A DNA stretch of 64,000 bases, taken from contig NZ_CP017886.1 in NCBI RefSeq assembly GCF_001874645.1, positions 2,542,001-2,606,000 on the forward strand, read 5' to 3'. The notes under the pieces were generated by a model, which was given only the letters and a program-made list of their open reading frames with translations, was not told where the DNA came from and searched no databases. Positions 17,577 through 28,356 of this stretch are shown piece by piece (within the stretch, counting starts at the first letter, position 1; the number at the start of each line of letters is the position of its first letter). The translations under genes and the position numbers were made by a program. Origin of the DNA: Pseudomonas frederiksbergensis (GTDB taxonomy: Bacteria; Pseudomonadota; Gammaproteobacteria; Pseudomonadales; Pseudomonadaceae).

Positions 17577-20500
17577 GACGACACTCCTTCAGACTCATTA
17601 GCCGGATTTTCAGGCCCAGGCGTTGGTTCGGCACGTTTGGGCGGCAGCGGTGCGAAATAGCCCACTACCAGCAGCAACACGCCCACGCCGATAAACGACA
17701 CGATCCGCGCCAGCCCGCCGCGGTGACTCAATTCGACAAAGACCAGTTTGGCGACCACCAGCGCAATCAACGCCGCACCGACCAGCCAGACTTCCCGACG
17801 ATGGCGCAAATGGCCGCCGATCATCAGGCTCAGGGCAATCAGGGTCCAGACGATCGACAAGCCCGCCTGCACCAACATCGACTCCAGCAAGGCATCCAGC
17901 TCAAACGGCACACCACCCCAATGGTGGGCGCTGCGCATCACCAGCGCGGTGAAGAAGGCAAACAGCGAAACCCCGGCCACTACTTGCGTGGCGCGCTCGG
18001 TGTAACCGGCGCGATTCGCCAATTGGCTGACCGCACTGCGCGACCAGACATAAACGCCGAACAAGGCAAATAGCAGGCCGATTTCCAGCGGATTGAGCAA
18101 CGGCAGATAAGGCAGCGGTTCGGCGGTGCCGTCACTGGCGATGTTCGCCAGCCAGAACCAGCCGAGCATCAGCAGCGCCAGCGGCAGTGCGGCGTACACG
18201 CGGTACTCGCGGGCATACGCCGACACCGGCCACGGCCACGCGCGGGGTGCGGCCATCAGCACCAGATACAGGCTTGGCAGGATCGCCCAACCCAGCCAGC
18301 GCCAGGCGTTGTACTGCTCGGACAGCACCAGCAAGCCGTAACGCAGCTCCAGCGCCAACACGCCGATCAACAGCCAGCAACCCAGCACGTGAGCAGCGCT
18401 CAATACGCGCGCGGGGAGCATCGGCGTCAAGCGTCGCAACGAGATGAAATGCACCCCGAACACCGCCGCCCATGCCAGCCAGCCGATATTCGCCGCCGGG
18501 TGATAACGCGAGTGCCAGGCTGCGACCAACACCAGCGCCGCCGCTGGAGTCAGCAAAGTGCAGAGCACGCCCAGTGCCGGCCATTGCAATCGCCGGGACA
18601 ACAACGTCCACAACGCAACACTCAGCGCCGCGATGCCCAGCAACAGCGTGGCTTGCAGGTTCAGCGGCGCAAACCGTAGCACTTCGCTAATCGACGCCAG
18701 TGCCCACCACGCTGCGCCCCACACCAGCAACAACTCGGACAAACGTCGTAAGCTCAAGGCATCAAACGCGCTGGCATGATTGCCAAGCTGCAAACGCCAA
18801 GCGCCGACCATCGCTGCCAGCCCGAGCACCATTGGCGTCCAGAAACCACTGTGGCCCAGTGGCCGCAGACCTTCGCTACTGAGCGGCCCGAGCAGTTCGG
18901 GACCGGCAATCAGGAACGCCGCGCCGCCGATCACCTGCAACAACAAGCCAAAAACAAAACTCACCCGCTGCTGCAAGTACAGGCTCAACCAGATGATCAG
19001 CAGACCGCTGGCCGCCCACACCGCGCTCGCCGTTTGCCACGGCAATACGAACAGCACCGCCAGATTGATCAGCACCAACCCCGCCAGCAACACCACCGAC
19101 AACCCACGCAGCAACCGCGCGTCACTGCGCACCATGTCGTCGCGGGCGGCGAACAGCATCCCGCCGATCAGCGCCAGGCCAATCAACGAAGCGGTCAACA
19201 AACCGCTCCAACCAGCGCTGAACACCGCCGCTGCCTCACCACTGGCGCCTTGCAGCCGCAGCAGGAACAACACACCGCCAAGCAGTTGCACCGCGAACGC
19301 AGTAAACAGGAAGGTCCGCGATTGCAGGCGCAAGCCGACGAACAATGTCGCCAAACCAGCCAACGCCCAACTGATTGCAGTGCCGTGGGTGAAGAAGAAC
19401 AACGGCGCCAGCAGATAAAGGAACGTCAGACCGGCACAGGCCAATACCGGCAAGCCCTTGCGTTCCCAGGCCGAGGATTGCTCCGGGGAAGCGTTGCGCA
19501 AGTGGTAGAAACTGAACAGCAACGCCACGCCGAGCATCAGCGCACCGAGCGGCGAGCCAGCCAGCAGGCTGCTGTCGCCCCAGCTCAATTTGCTGAGGAA
19601 TGCCAGCGCCGAACCCAGTTGCAACAGCAAGGCAAACGCTCGCGCCAACGGCCGATGCTGACGCAGGCCGAGCCAGAAGATCCCCGCGCCCTCCACCGCC
19701 CAGGCGGCCGCCGTCCAGCGCGCATCCAGGCCCAACGGAATCGCCAGGCTGGCGAAAATCACCCCCAGCGCCAGGCAGGTTTCCGCCAGCAGCAGGGCCC
19801 GGCCGCCGCTGAGAAAACGCGCCAGGCCCATGTAAATAACGCCCAACGCCTGCGCACTGAACGCGGCAGCGAACTCAACATGATGGATCAGCGCGAACTG
19901 CAAACCGAAGCCCACCAGCGGCGGACCAAACAACATCGTGCCGTCGACGTAGTCACCCTTGCGAGCCGACCAGCGCAGCAACGCCTCTCGGCTTTCATCC
20001 TCCGGCGCATCAGTCATCTCGAGCAGTTTGCGCCGGGCGAACAACAAGCCAATCGCAAGGTACATCAGGAAAAACACAATCAGGAACGGCTCGGTGCTCC
20101 ACAGCAGTTCCGGCGTGTAAGAACGCAAGCCCCAAGCGAAACCGATGCCGAAGGTGCCAGCGAAGCCGATCAGGTTCAGCGGCCGCCAGGCCTTGAACCA
20201 GGCGATGGCGAGGATGCCGGCGTTGAGCAAGGCGAAATAGCTGAACAGCGCGACATGGTTGCCGGCGCCAGTGGACGTCAGGATCGGCGCGGCAAACCCG
20301 CCCAGTGCCGCCGCGCAGGCCAGTGCGAGCGAGTCTTGGGTGATCGCCAGAATCGCCGAGAAGATCGTCACCGCCACCAGCAAGCCCAACGCCGCCGTCG
20401 GGTCGAGCAACGGGTGCAAGCGCATGGCGGCAAACACTGTCAGGTACAGCACGGCGATGCCGGTGCCCTGCAGGATCAACGCATAATTGGTGTTGCGCAG

Positions 20501-21166
20501 CCGCAACCACCAACCCAGACCCAGCAAGGCCAGCGCCGCCGCAGCGACCCCCGCGTAACGCAATTCAATCGGCACCACCATGCCTTCGGTGGCGTAACGC
20601 AGCAGGAACGCCAGACCGAAGAACAACAGCACCACGCCGACCCGCAGTACGGTGTTGCCGCCGAATAGCCAGTTGCGGGCAGAGGCAATGGCGCGCTCAA
20701 TCAGATTCGGGCCACGGGGTTCGGCTGGTTGTTGGGGTGCGCTGGGGTGCGGGGTCCAGAGATCGGCAGGCTCAGGCGTGATGCTCGCGTGTACCGGTTC
20801 TAATTCGGGCGGCAATTCCCAGACCAGGTCCTGCGCGACAGGCAACGGCGCCGGGCCAGGCTCAGAAGTCTGCTCAAAGACAATTTCAGGAGAAAGGGTC
20901 GGCTCGCTGGCCGTTGTTGACTCAGGGAGCGGAGCTGATTGGACACCATGGGTTTCCAGTAACGCCAGCCGCTGTTCGACCTCGCCGAGGGCAACCTGCG
21001 CCTGTTCCAGCTGGCGACGCTGCTCGTCCGCTTGTGAATTCAGGCGCTTGAGCACCATCGCCTGGCCTGCACCCAGGCCGATCAATGCGCCAATCAGCGC
21101 ATCGCCGAAAGACTCATCGAGCACCCAGCCCAGCACCAGCCCTATCAGCATGAAAATCCATTGCAT
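17573..21166 (-). CDS. DUF2339 large polytopic membrane protein
   Basis: The 1197-residue protein starts with a hydrophobic GxxxG segment (MQWIFMLIGLVLGWVLDESF), then a short coiled-coil (about residues 45-75) and a Pro/Glu-rich linker (about 75-160). The motif NWLFGGNTVLRVGVVLLFFG follows, and then some 25-30 successive membrane helices to the C-terminus, which ends with a soluble PPKRAEPTPGPE tail. This is the DUF2339 architecture. It is one of the largest integral membrane proteins in such genomes. No catalytic motif is evident. It forms an operon with the DUF3999 gene. Confidence 0.9.
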   Translation of the reverse strand: MQWIFMLIGLVLGWVLDESFGDALIGALIGLGAGQAMVLKRLNSQADEQRRQLEQAQVALGEVEQRLALLETHGVQSAPLPESTTASEPTLSPEIVFEQTSEPGPAPLPVAQDLVWELPPELEPVHASITPEPADLWTPHPSAPQQPAEPRGPNLIERAIASARNWLFGGNTVLRVGVVLLFFGLAFLLRYATEGMVVPIELRYAGVAAAALALLGLGWWLRLRNTNYALILQGTGIAVLYLTVFAAMRLHPLLDPTAALGLLVAVTIFSAILAITQDSLALACAAALGGFAAPILTSTGAGNHVALFSYFALLNAGILAIAWFKAWRPLNLIGFAGTFGIGFAWGLRSYTPELLWSTEPFLIVFFLMYLAIGLLFARRKLLEMTDAPEDESREALLRWSARKGDYVDGTMLFGPPLVGFGLQFALIHHVEFAAAFSAQALGVIYMGLARFLSGGRALLLAETCLALGVIFASLAIPLGLDARWTAAAWAVEGAGIFWLGLRQHRPLARAFALLLQLGSALAFLSKLSWGDSSLLAGSPLGALMLGVALLFSFYHLRNASPEQSSAWERKGLPVLACAGLTFLYLLAPLFFFTHGTAISWALAGLATLFVGLRLQSRTFLFTAFAVQLLGGVLFLLRLQGASGEAAAVFSAGWSGLLTASLIGLALIGGMLFAARDDMVRSDARLLRGLSVVLLAGLVLINLAVLFVLPWQTASAVWAASGLLIIWLSLYLQQRVSFVFGLLLQVIGGAAFLIAGPELLGPLSSEGLRPLGHSGFWTPMVLGLAAMVGAWRLQLGNHASAFDALSLRRLSELLLVWGAAWWALASISEVLRFAPLNLQATLLLGIAALSVALWTLLSRRLQWPALGVLCTLLTPAAALVLVAAWHSRYHPAANIGWLAWAAVFGVHFISLRRLTPMLPARVLSAAHVLGCWLLIGVLALELRYGLLVLSEQYNAWRWLGWAILPSLYLVLMAAPRAWPWPVSAYAREYRVYAALPLALLMLGWFWLANIASDGTAEPLPYLPLLNPLEIGLLFALFGVYVWSRSAVSQLANRAGYTERATQVVAGVSLFAFFTALVMRSAHHWGGVPFELDALLESMLVQAGLSIVWTLIALSLMIGGHLRHRREVWLVGAALIALVVAKLVFVELSHRGGLARIVSFIGVGVLLLVVGYFAPLPPKRAEPTPGPENPANESEGVSS

Positions 21167-21190
21167 GGTCGATATCCCTAAGCCCGTAAA

Positions 21191-21264
21191 GATCGCAGCC
21201 TTCGGCAGCTCCTACAAAAGCGCAGTTGTACGCGATCTTGTAGGAGCTGCCGAAGGCTGCGATC
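21191..21264. repeat. REP inverted pair
   Basis: Arms at 21191-21215 and 21240-21264 are both of the CTTCGG subtype. It occupies the 140-bp gap between glgP and the DUF2339 gene on the minus strand. Confidence 0.9.
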
Positions 21265-21306
21265 TTGTCAGGCCAACGAATGCTTGCCCAGAACTACTAC
21301 AAAATA

Positions 21307-23757
21307 TTACTCCAGCGCTTTCCAGATATCCGTGGCGTACTCGCGAATGGTCCGGTCGGACGAGAACCAGCCCATGCGCGCGCTGTTGAGCACTGCCGAG
21401 CGCCACCACGCCTTCGAGTCGTGCCAGTGCTCTTCGACCCGCGCCTGGGCGTGCCAGTAGGAGTCGAAGTCGGCGCAGACCAGGAAGCGGTCATAGTCGA
21501 TCAACGAATCGATCAACCCGGTGTAACGCGACGGCTCATCCGGGGAGAACACACCGCCGCGAATTGCTTGCAACACATCGTTCAGCCGATGGGAGGCGGC
21601 GATATCCGGCGCAGCGTGGAACTCGTGATTCTGCTTGCGCGCCTCAACCTGCTGCGCCGTCAGACCGAAGATGAACATGTGCTCCACGCCAATGCGCTCA
21701 CTCATTTCCACGTTGGCACCGTCCAGAGTGCCGATGGTCAGTGCGCCGTTGAGGCCGAACTTCATGTTGCTGGTACCGGAAGCCTCAAAACCGGCCGTAG
21801 AAATCTGCTCCGACAAGTCGGCCGCCGGAATGATGCTCTCCGCCAGGCTGACGTTGTAGTTGGGCAAGAACACCACCTTCAACAGGCCGCGCACCGTCGG
21901 GTCGTTGTTCACCACTCGAGCGATATCGTTGGTCAGCTTGATGATCAGTTTGGCCTGGTGGTAACTGGCCGCGGCTTTGCCGGCGAAGATCTTCACCCGC
22001 GGCACCCAATCGATTTCCGGCTCGGCGCGGATCGCCTGATACAGCGCCACGGTGTGCATCAGGTTGAGCAACTGGCGTTTGTACTCGTGAATCCGTTTGA
22101 CCTGCACGTCGAACATCGCCGCCGGGTTAACCGCGATCCCCAACCGTTCATGAATCAGATAGGCCAACGCCTTTTTACTGTGCAGACGCTGCTCGGCGAA
22201 CTTATTGCGGAACGCCGCCTTCTCGGCAAACGGCTCCAGGCCGATCAGCCGTTGCTCCGGGTTATCCAACAAGTCCGGGCCCAGCGCATCGACCATCATC
22301 GCCGTCAGTTCCGGGTTGGCCTGATAGAGCCAGCGGCGGAATGTAATGCCGTTGGTCTTGTTGTTGATCCGCTCCGGATACAGCTTGTGCAGCTCGGAAA
22401 ACACCGTGCTGCGCATCAGTTGCGTGTGCAAGCCGGACACGCCGTTAACACTGTGGGAACCCAGAAACGCCAGATTACCCATGCGCACCCGGCGACCGTT
22501 GTCTTCTTCGATCAGCGACACCGCGCGCAATACGTCAAAGTCATGAATGCCTTTGGCTCGCAGCGAGTCGATGTGCTGGGCGTTGATCAAATAGATGATC
22601 TGCATGTGCCGCGGCAACATCCGCTCCATCAGCCCCACCGGCCAGGTTTCCAGCGCTTCCGGCAGCAGCGTGTGGTTGGTGTAGGAAAGCGTATCGACAG
22701 TGATCTGCCAGGCCGCATCCCACGCCACGTCGTACACATCGATCAGTTGACGCATCAATTCGGCCACGGCGATCGAGGGGTGAGTGTCGTTGAGCTGGAT
22801 CGCCGCGTGATCGCCCAGGGTCAGCACCGAGGTGTGCATGTTGCGGTGACGGCGCAACAGGTCCTGCAAGGAGGCGGCGACGAAGAAGTACTCCTGACGC
22901 AGCCGCAGCTCCTGACCGGCCTCGGTGCTGTCAGCCGGATACAGCACACGGGAGATGCTTTCTGCACGGGCCACTTCGGCCACCGCACCCAAGTGATCTC
23001 CGGCGTTGAAACGCTCCAGATGCAAATCCTCCATGGCCCGTGCACGCCACAGGCGCAAGGTGTTGACGCTAGCGCCGCGCCAGCCGACCACCGGCGTGTC
23101 ATAGGCTACCGCCCGCACGGTTTCCGAAGGCGACCAGACTTGCCTGGTCTTGCCGCTGGCATCGACCACGGTCTCTACGCCACCGCCGAAACCGATCGGG
23201 TAAATCACTTCCGGCCGCTCGAACTCCCAGGGGTTGCCGAAATTCAGCCAGTTTTCGGTCTGCTCCTGCTGCCAACCATCGACAATCGCCTGACGGAACA
23301 AGCCGTGTTCATAACGAATACCGTAGCCATGGCCGGCAATCCCGAGTGTCGACATGCTTTCCATGAAGCACGCCGCCAGACGACCGAGACCACCGTTGCC
23401 CAGCGCAGCGTCCGGCTCCAGCAGGCGAATGCGCTCCAGGTCTACGCCCAACTCGGTCAGCGCTTCGCGGGCCACGTCGAGCAGGCCAAGGTTGCTCAGG
23501 CTATCGTAGAGCAAGCGGCCGATGAGGAACTCCAGCGAGAGGTAGTAAACGCGCTTCTGGCCTTTGCGGTAGATCTGCCGCGTGTGGTCCATCCAGTGCT
23601 CGACCATGTGATCACGTGCGGCCAGGGCAATGGCTTCAAACCAGTCATGGTCAAAGGCGTGATCCGGGTCCTTGCCCACTGCATAGGTAAGTTTGGTCAA
23701 TACGGCGTCGCGAAATGCGGCCACCTCAGCTTCGCGAACAAGTGGTTCTTGAGTCAT
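21307..23757 (-). CDS. glgP: Glycogen/starch/maltodextrin phosphorylase
   Basis: Releases glucose-1-phosphate from alpha-1,4-glucans using pyridoxal phosphate. The 816 residues match the family length. Diagnostic blocks are YYLSLEFLIGRLL, AALGNGGLGRLAACFMES and QLNDTHPSIAVAELMR. The C-terminal EASGTSNMKFGLNGALTIGT (about residue 665) contains the PLP-binding lysine. The KRIHEYKRQLLN block is intact, so an active enzyme is expected. The ATG at 23757 has no rival. The gene stands alone between REP elements and the divergent cysteine-cluster gene. Confidence 0.96.
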   Translation of the reverse strand: MTQEPLVREAEVAAFRDAVLTKLTYAVGKDPDHAFDHDWFEAIALAARDHMVEHWMDHTRQIYRKGQKRVYYLSLEFLIGRLLYDSLSNLGLLDVAREALTELGVDLERIRLLEPDAALGNGGLGRLAACFMESMSTLGIAGHGYGIRYEHGLFRQAIVDGWQQEQTENWLNFGNPWEFERPEVIYPIGFGGGVETVVDASGKTRQVWSPSETVRAVAYDTPVVGWRGASVNTLRLWRARAMEDLHLERFNAGDHLGAVAEVARAESISRVLYPADSTEAGQELRLRQEYFFVAASLQDLLRRHRNMHTSVLTLGDHAAIQLNDTHPSIAVAELMRQLIDVYDVAWDAAWQITVDTLSYTNHTLLPEALETWPVGLMERMLPRHMQIIYLINAQHIDSLRAKGIHDFDVLRAVSLIEEDNGRRVRMGNLAFLGSHSVNGVSGLHTQLMRSTVFSELHKLYPERINNKTNGITFRRWLYQANPELTAMMVDALGPDLLDNPEQRLIGLEPFAEKAAFRNKFAEQRLHSKKALAYLIHERLGIAVNPAAMFDVQVKRIHEYKRQLLNLMHTVALYQAIRAEPEIDWVPRVKIFAGKAAASYHQAKLIIKLTNDIARVVNNDPTVRGLLKVVFLPNYNVSLAESIIPAADLSEQISTAGFEASGTSNMKFGLNGALTIGTLDGANVEMSERIGVEHMFIFGLTAQQVEARKQNHEFHAAPDIAASHRLNDVLQAIRGGVFSPDEPSRYTGLIDSLIDYDRFLVCADFDSYWHAQARVEEHWHDSKAWWRSAVLNSARMGWFSSDRTIREYATDIWKALE

Positions 23758-24009
23758 CGATAGGACCTCGGGCGAGCATGGAATTGACTGAGCCTAGTCG
23801 GTCTGACACGAGACAAATGCACTGGTTCGGCGTTTTTTGCAATCGCCTGAATCAAGCCTCTGTCCTTGCCGGTACGCGTTGAAAAGATGCAGATGGCGTG
23901 CCGATAGTTTGGAAAATTCAGCGTAGCCATAAAAAACCGGCAAATGGTCGTTCAAAAAATCACCCGTCCCGGTATGATCGCGCGCCCTGATGCACGCTGG
24001 TAATACCAC

Positions 24010-24450
24010 ATGATGAAGCCGAACCTGATCGCCGCCGCGGAGATCGACCGTCTCGATACCTGGGCCAAGTACTCTGCCCCGATGTGCGGCTCGTGCGTGT
24101 CCAGTTGCTGCACGCTGCCGGTCGAGGTCAAGATCAAAGACCTGATCCGCATCGGCATCGTCGACGAATTCGAACTCGGCGAACCACCAAAGAACATCGC
24201 CAAGCGCTTGCAAAAGGAAGGAATCGTCGAGCGCTATAACCAGAAGTCCGAGATCTTCACGCTCCAGCGCATGAGCAACAACGATTGCCTGTACCTGGAT
24301 CGTAAGAGCCGTTTGTGCACTATTTATGAAAAGCGCCCGGACACGTGCCGCAATCACCCGAAAATCGGCCCACGGCCTGGGTATTGCGCGTACAAGCCAA
24401 AAGAAGTCGTGCGCGAGAGCAGCAGTAGCCGGACGTTGGAAAGGTTTTAA
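24010..24450 (+). CDS. YkgJ family cysteine-cluster protein
   Basis: The 146-residue protein has a CxxCxxxCC cluster (CGSCVSSCC) and later cysteines in NDCLYLD, RLCTIYEKRPDTC and GYCAY, the pattern of the YkgJ/UPF0153 Fe-S or zinc-binding family. Two consecutive ATG codons open the frame, at 24010 and 24013; either may be used. The last dozen residues are Ser/Arg-rich. It lies divergent from glgP across a 252-bp gap that shows no recognisable motif. Confidence 0.88.
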   Translation: MMKPNLIAAAEIDRLDTWAKYSAPMCGSCVSSCCTLPVEVKIKDLIRIGIVDEFELGEPPKNIAKRLQKEGIVERYNQKSEIFTLQRMSNNDCLYLDRKSRLCTIYEKRPDTCRNHPKIGPRPGYCAYKPKEVVRESSSSRTLERF

Positions 24451-24459
24451 ACCCGAAAA

Positions 24460-24529
24460 GATCGCAGCCTTCGGCAGCTCCTACGGGATGTACGCCAATC
24501 CAACGTAGGAGCTGCCGCAGGCTGCGATC
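24460..24529. repeat. REP inverted pair
   Basis: A CTTCGG-type arm and a CCGCAGG-type arm flank a 20-bp spacer directly after the YkgJ-family gene stop. Confidence 0.9.
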
Positions 24530-24553
24530 TTTTGATTTTTGCTCCAGACAAAC

Positions 24554-24590
24554 AAAAACGCCCCCGACCTTGCGGTCGGGGGCGTTTTTT
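24554..24590. terminator. Bidirectional Rho-independent terminator
   Basis: ACGCCCCCGACC and GGTCGGGGGCGT form a 12-bp GC-rich stem with a TTGC loop, flanked by an A-run and a T-run. It serves the convergent typA (minus) and the YkgJ-family gene (plus). Confidence 0.92.
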
Positions 24591-24612
24591 CAAGCGCTAA
24601 CTAAGTCGAAAC

Positions 24613-26433
24613 TCAGTTGCCGCTTTTCTTGGCAGCGCGGGTACGCTCGCTTTCGCCCAGGATCTTCTTGCGAAGACGGATGGACTTAGGAGTGACTTCA
24701 CACAGTTCGTCTTCTTGTACGAACTCCAGAGCCTGCTCCAGGGTGAAACGGATAGGCGGAACCAGTGCGATGGTTTCGTCTTTACCCGAAGCACGCATGT
24801 TGTCGAGCTTCTTGCCTTTAGTCGGGTTAACACCCAGGTCGTTGTCGCGGCTGTTGATGCCGACGATTTGACCTTCGTACACGTCTTCACCGTGACCCAG
24901 GAACAGTTTGCCGCGAGCTTGCAGGGTTTCCAGCGAGTAAGTCAGCGCCTTACCGGTAGCAACCGAAACCAGAACGCCGTTCTGACGGCCGGACATATCG
25001 CCGGACTTCATCACGTCGTAACGGTCGAAGATCGAGGTCAGGATGCCTGCACCGGAGGTCAGGGTCAGGAACTCGTTACGGAAACCGATCAGGCCACGAG
25101 CCGGGATGTTGTACTCAAGGCGCACACGGCCCTTGCCATCCGGAACCATGTTGGTCAGGTCGCCTTTACGGATACCGATCTGTTCCATGATCGAGCCCTG
25201 GGATTCTTCCGGCAGGTCGATGGTCACGTTTTCGTACGGTTCGTGCTTGACGCCGTCAACCATGCGGATGATCACTTCCGGACGACCAACGCCCATTTCG
25301 AAGCCTTCGCGACGCATGGTTTCGATCAGTACCGAGAGGTGCAGCTCACCACGGCCGGAAACCTTGAACTTGTCAGCCGAGTCGCCTTCTTCAACGCGCA
25401 GAGCAACGTTGTACAGCAGCTCTTTGTCCAGACGTTCCTTGATGTTACGGCTGGTCACGAACTTGCCTTCTTTACCGCAGAAAGGCGAGTCGTTTACCTG
25501 GAAGGTCATCGAAACGGTTGGTTCGTCAACAGTCAGCGGCTTCATCGCTTCGACGTTCAGTGGGTCGCACAGAGTGTCGGAGATGAACAGCTGGTCGAAG
25601 CCGCTGATGCAGACGATGTCGCCGGCAGCTGCTTCTTCAACGTCGATGCGGTGCAGACCGTGGTGACCCATCAGCTTCAGGATACGACCGTTACGCTTCT
25701 TGCCGTCAGCATCGATAGCCACAACCGGAGTGTTCGGCTTGATGCGACCACGAGCGATACGGCCAACACCGATAACACCCAGGAAGCTGTTGTAGTCCAG
25801 AGCGGAAATTTGCATCTGGAACGGACCGTCACGGTCAACTTTCGGCGCAGGTACGTTGTCGACGATCGACTGGTACAGCGGAGTCATGTCTTCAGCCATG
25901 TCGGTGTGTTCCAGACCGGCAATGCCGTTCAGGGCCGAGGCGTAGACGACTTTGAAGTCCAGCTGTTCTTCGGTAGCACCGAGGTTGTCGAACAGGTCGA
26001 AGATCTGGTCCAGAACCCAGTCCGGACGTGCGCCTGGACGGTCAACCTTGTTGATCACCACGATTGGACGCAGGCCGGCTTCGAAAGCCTTCTTGGTCAC
26101 AAAACGGGTTTGCGGCATAGGGCCGTCTTGAGCGTCAACCAGCAGCAGAACGGAGTCAACCATCGACATTACACGTTCAACTTCGCCGCCGAAGTCGGCG
26201 TGGCCCGGGGTGTCCACGATGTTGATGTGGTAGCCGTTCCAGTTGATAGCGGTGTTTTTCGCCAGAATGGTAATACCGCGCTCTTTCTCCTGGTCGTTGG
26301 AGTCCATCACGCGCTCGTCGTTGAGCTCGTTGCGCTCCAGGGTGCCGGATTGACGCAAGAGCTTGTCTACCAGGGTGGTTTTACCATGGTCAACGTGAGC
26401 AATGATGGCGATGTTGCGTAGATTTTCGATCAC
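24613..26433 (-). CDS. typA: Ribosome-associated translational GTPase TypA/BipA
   Basis: The 606-residue GTPase has G1 [16 protein letters not shown]2 in [11 protein letters not shown]3 [12 protein letters not shown] and G4 NKVDRPGA, followed by EF-Tu-like domain II, EF-G-like domains and the BipA C-terminal domain ending [12 protein letters not shown]. It associates with 70S ribosomes and supports 50S assembly and stress growth. The start codon is GTG at 26433, giving [13 protein letters not shown]. The gene stands alone, with a strong terminator downstream. Confidence 0.97.
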   Translation of the reverse strand: MIENLRNIAIIAHVDHGKTTLVDKLLRQSGTLERNELNDERVMDSNDQEKERGITILAKNTAINWNGYHINIVDTPGHADFGGEVERVMSMVDSVLLLVDAQDGPMPQTRFVTKKAFEAGLRPIVVINKVDRPGARPDWVLDQIFDLFDNLGATEEQLDFKVVYASALNGIAGLEHTDMAEDMTPLYQSIVDNVPAPKVDRDGPFQMQISALDYNSFLGVIGVGRIARGRIKPNTPVVAIDADGKKRNGRILKLMGHHGLHRIDVEEAAAGDIVCISGFDQLFISDTLCDPLNVEAMKPLTVDEPTVSMTFQVNDSPFCGKEGKFVTSRNIKERLDKELLYNVALRVEEGDSADKFKVSGRGELHLSVLIETMRREGFEMGVGRPEVIIRMVDGVKHEPYENVTIDLPEESQGSIMEQIGIRKGDLTNMVPDGKGRVRLEYNIPARGLIGFRNEFLTLTSGAGILTSIFDRYDVMKSGDMSGRQNGVLVSVATGKALTYSLETLQARGKLFLGHGEDVYEGQIVGINSRDNDLGVNPTKGKKLDNMRASGKDETIALVPPIRFTLEQALEFVQEDELCEVTPKSIRLRKKILGESERTRAAKKSGN

Positions 26434-26572
26434 TTGTGTATCTCGATCAGAGGATTCGGTGTGCTGACAAGTCTTGGCAGCGATTTACAGTAGAGTCAGG
26501 CCTTGCCGTTACAGCTTGACGGCGGCGTCGGGGGGCCGGTGACGCAGGCCACAGGCAAACAGCCCCGGGCTC

Positions 26573-28027
26573 TTAGCTCGGTCGATAAACGCGCACATTG
26601 GCATGCCCCTCACTGAGCAAATGGTGAGCATGCAGGCGACTCATCACGCCTTTGTCGCAATACAGCAGGTACTGGCGAGTAGGGTCCAGTTCCTTGAAAC
26701 GAGCGTTCAGAGCATAAAACGGCATCGTTTGTACCTCGATGCCAGCAAGCTCAAGCGGGTCGTCTTCGGCGGCATCCGGGTGGCGGATGTCGATGATGAT
26801 CTGACCGGCCAGCGCTTCACTGACTTCTTCAATCTGCACATCCTGGCCCAATTCGTCGATCACGCGATCGATCGGCACCAGTTTGGCGTTCTCGAGCGCA
26901 CGCTCGAGCACCGCCATATCGAATTCTTTCTCTTCATGCTCCACGCGTGGACGCTTGGCGTGGGTCTTGGGGTTCACCGAAATGACCCCGCAGTACTCTG
27001 GCATGTGCTTGGCGAAATCGGCGGTGCCGATTTCGTTGGCCATGTCGATGATGTCCTGCTTGTGACTGGCGATCAGCGGGCGCAATACCAGCTTGTCGGT
27101 CACGCAGTCGATCACGGACAGGTTCGGCAGCGTCTGGCTGGAAACCTGGGAAATCGCTTCGCCGGTGACCAGCGCCTCGATGTCCAGCCGATCAGCGATT
27201 CGGGACGCAGCGCGCAACATCATACGCTTCAATACTACGCCCATATGACTGTTATCGACTTTGCCGAGAATTTCTCCCAGCACTTCCTCGAAAGGCACAC
27301 TGACAAATAACACGCGTTGGGAGCTGCCGTACTTCTTCCAGATGAAGTGCGCGACTTCCATCACGCCCAATTCGTGGGCACGCCCGCCGAGGTTGAAGAA
27401 GCAGAAATGGCTCATCAGCCCACGGCGCATGATCTGGTAAGCCGCGACGGTGGAATCGAAACCGCCGGACATCAGCACCAGGGTCTGTTCCAGCGCGCCC
27501 AGCGGATAACCGCCGATGCTGTTGTGCTGGCTGTGGATCACGAACAACCGTTGGTCGCGAATTTCGATGCGAACTTCGATTTCCGGGTTCTTGAGCGAAA
27601 TACCGGCGGCGCCGCACTGACGACGCAGCTGGCTGCCGACGTATTTCTCGACGTCCATCGAGCTGAATTCGTGCTTGCCGGCACGCTTGCAGCGCACCGA
27701 AAAAATCTTCCCGGTCAGCGACTCACCGTAGTGCTGCTTGCACTGGGCGACGATGTCGTCGAAGTCACCCAACGGGTACTCGTCGACCTGCAGGAAATGC
27801 GCGATGCCCGGCATGCAGCTCAGCCGCTCGGTCATGTCCTTCAGGGCTTTTGGATCACTGACGTGCGTTTCCAGCTCGAGGTTGTCCCACACGCCGTTCA
27901 CCACCACAGCCGGGTCCAGATCGCGGAGCACGGCACGGATGTTCTTGGCCAATTGACGGATGAAACGCGTCCGTACCGGGCGGCTCTTTATGGTGATCTC
28001 GGGGAAGACTTTTACGATTAGTTTCAT
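26573..28027 (-). CDS. thiI: tRNA 4-thiouridine synthase / thiamine thiazole sulfur transferase
   Basis: The 484-residue protein has an N-terminal ferredoxin-like and THUMP region, the PP-loop [17 protein letters not shown] and a C-terminal rhodanese domain. Its persulfide cysteine is Cys457 in [12 protein letters not shown], equivalent to Cys456 of the E. coli enzyme. It makes s4U8 in tRNA and donates sulfur for thiazole. I use the ATG at 28027 ([19 protein letters not shown]) because this is the family start; 21 further codons are open upstream. Confidence 0.96.
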   Translation of the reverse strand: MKLIVKVFPEITIKSRPVRTRFIRQLAKNIRAVLRDLDPAVVVNGVWDNLELETHVSDPKALKDMTERLSCMPGIAHFLQVDEYPLGDFDDIVAQCKQHYGESLTGKIFSVRCKRAGKHEFSSMDVEKYVGSQLRRQCGAAGISLKNPEIEVRIEIRDQRLFVIHSQHNSIGGYPLGALEQTLVLMSGGFDSTVAAYQIMRRGLMSHFCFFNLGGRAHELGVMEVAHFIWKKYGSSQRVLFVSVPFEEVLGEILGKVDNSHMGVVLKRMMLRAASRIADRLDIEALVTGEAISQVSSQTLPNLSVIDCVTDKLVLRPLIASHKQDIIDMANEIGTADFAKHMPEYCGVISVNPKTHAKRPRVEHEEKEFDMAVLERALENAKLVPIDRVIDELGQDVQIEEVSEALAGQIIIDIRHPDAAEDDPLELAGIEVQTMPFYALNARFKELDPTRQYLLYCDKGVMSRLHAHHLLSEGHANVRVYRPS

Positions 28028-28123
28028 GAAAACAGCGCGCGCAGGGCCAGCCGAAAAAGGGGGGCGCGGATTATAGCGGAAATTGCTCAAGGTTTAACCA
28101 GTTAATGTGCAGAAGGTTTTCGA

Positions 28124-28140
28124 TGCACCAAAACAGGTCA
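28124..28140. promoter_or_regulatory. NtrC-like enhancer site upstream of glnA
   Basis: TGCACCAAAACAGGTCA matches one NtrC half-site exactly and the other partly (consensus TGCACCA-N3-TGGTGCA). It lies about 105 bp upstream of the sigma-54 promoter, the usual enhancer distance. A further weak TGCACC half-site lies at 28195-28200. Confidence 0.5.
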
Positions 28141-28243
28141 ATTGTGAAATTGAGCGCTACATTAAGGGGCGAGATTTTCAGTTTTAAGGCGCTTTGCACC
28201 TTTGTAAGCGTGATATTGGGGCAGAAAACCCAAGTCGGGGCAC

Positions 28244-28259
28244 TGGCATGCAATTTGCT
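28244..28259 (+). promoter_or_regulatory. glnAp: Sigma-54 promoter of glnA
   Basis: TGGCATGCAATTTGCT fits the RpoN consensus TGGCACG-N4-TTGCW with correct GG-N10-GC spacing, about 100 bp before the glnA start codon. The 329-bp thiI-glnA gap is otherwise a 5' leader and enhancer region. Confidence 0.85.
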
Positions 28260-28356
28260 CCCTTGTGAGGCAGGTTGCCAAGGCAGAGTATTCGCGCCGG
28301 CATCACCCATATTCTAAGGGCACTCCACTACCCGCCCGAAGCCACCCGGAGGCACT

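Noticed and set aside
18776..20668. 630-codon plus-strand frame opposite the DUF2339 gene
   Set aside because: Its translation is an implausible Gln/Arg-rich string, as expected opposite a Leu/Ala-rich membrane protein.
21265..23763. 832-codon plus-strand frame opposite glgP
   Set aside because: It mirrors glgP exactly, and the minus strand carries all phosphorylase motifs including the PLP lysine.
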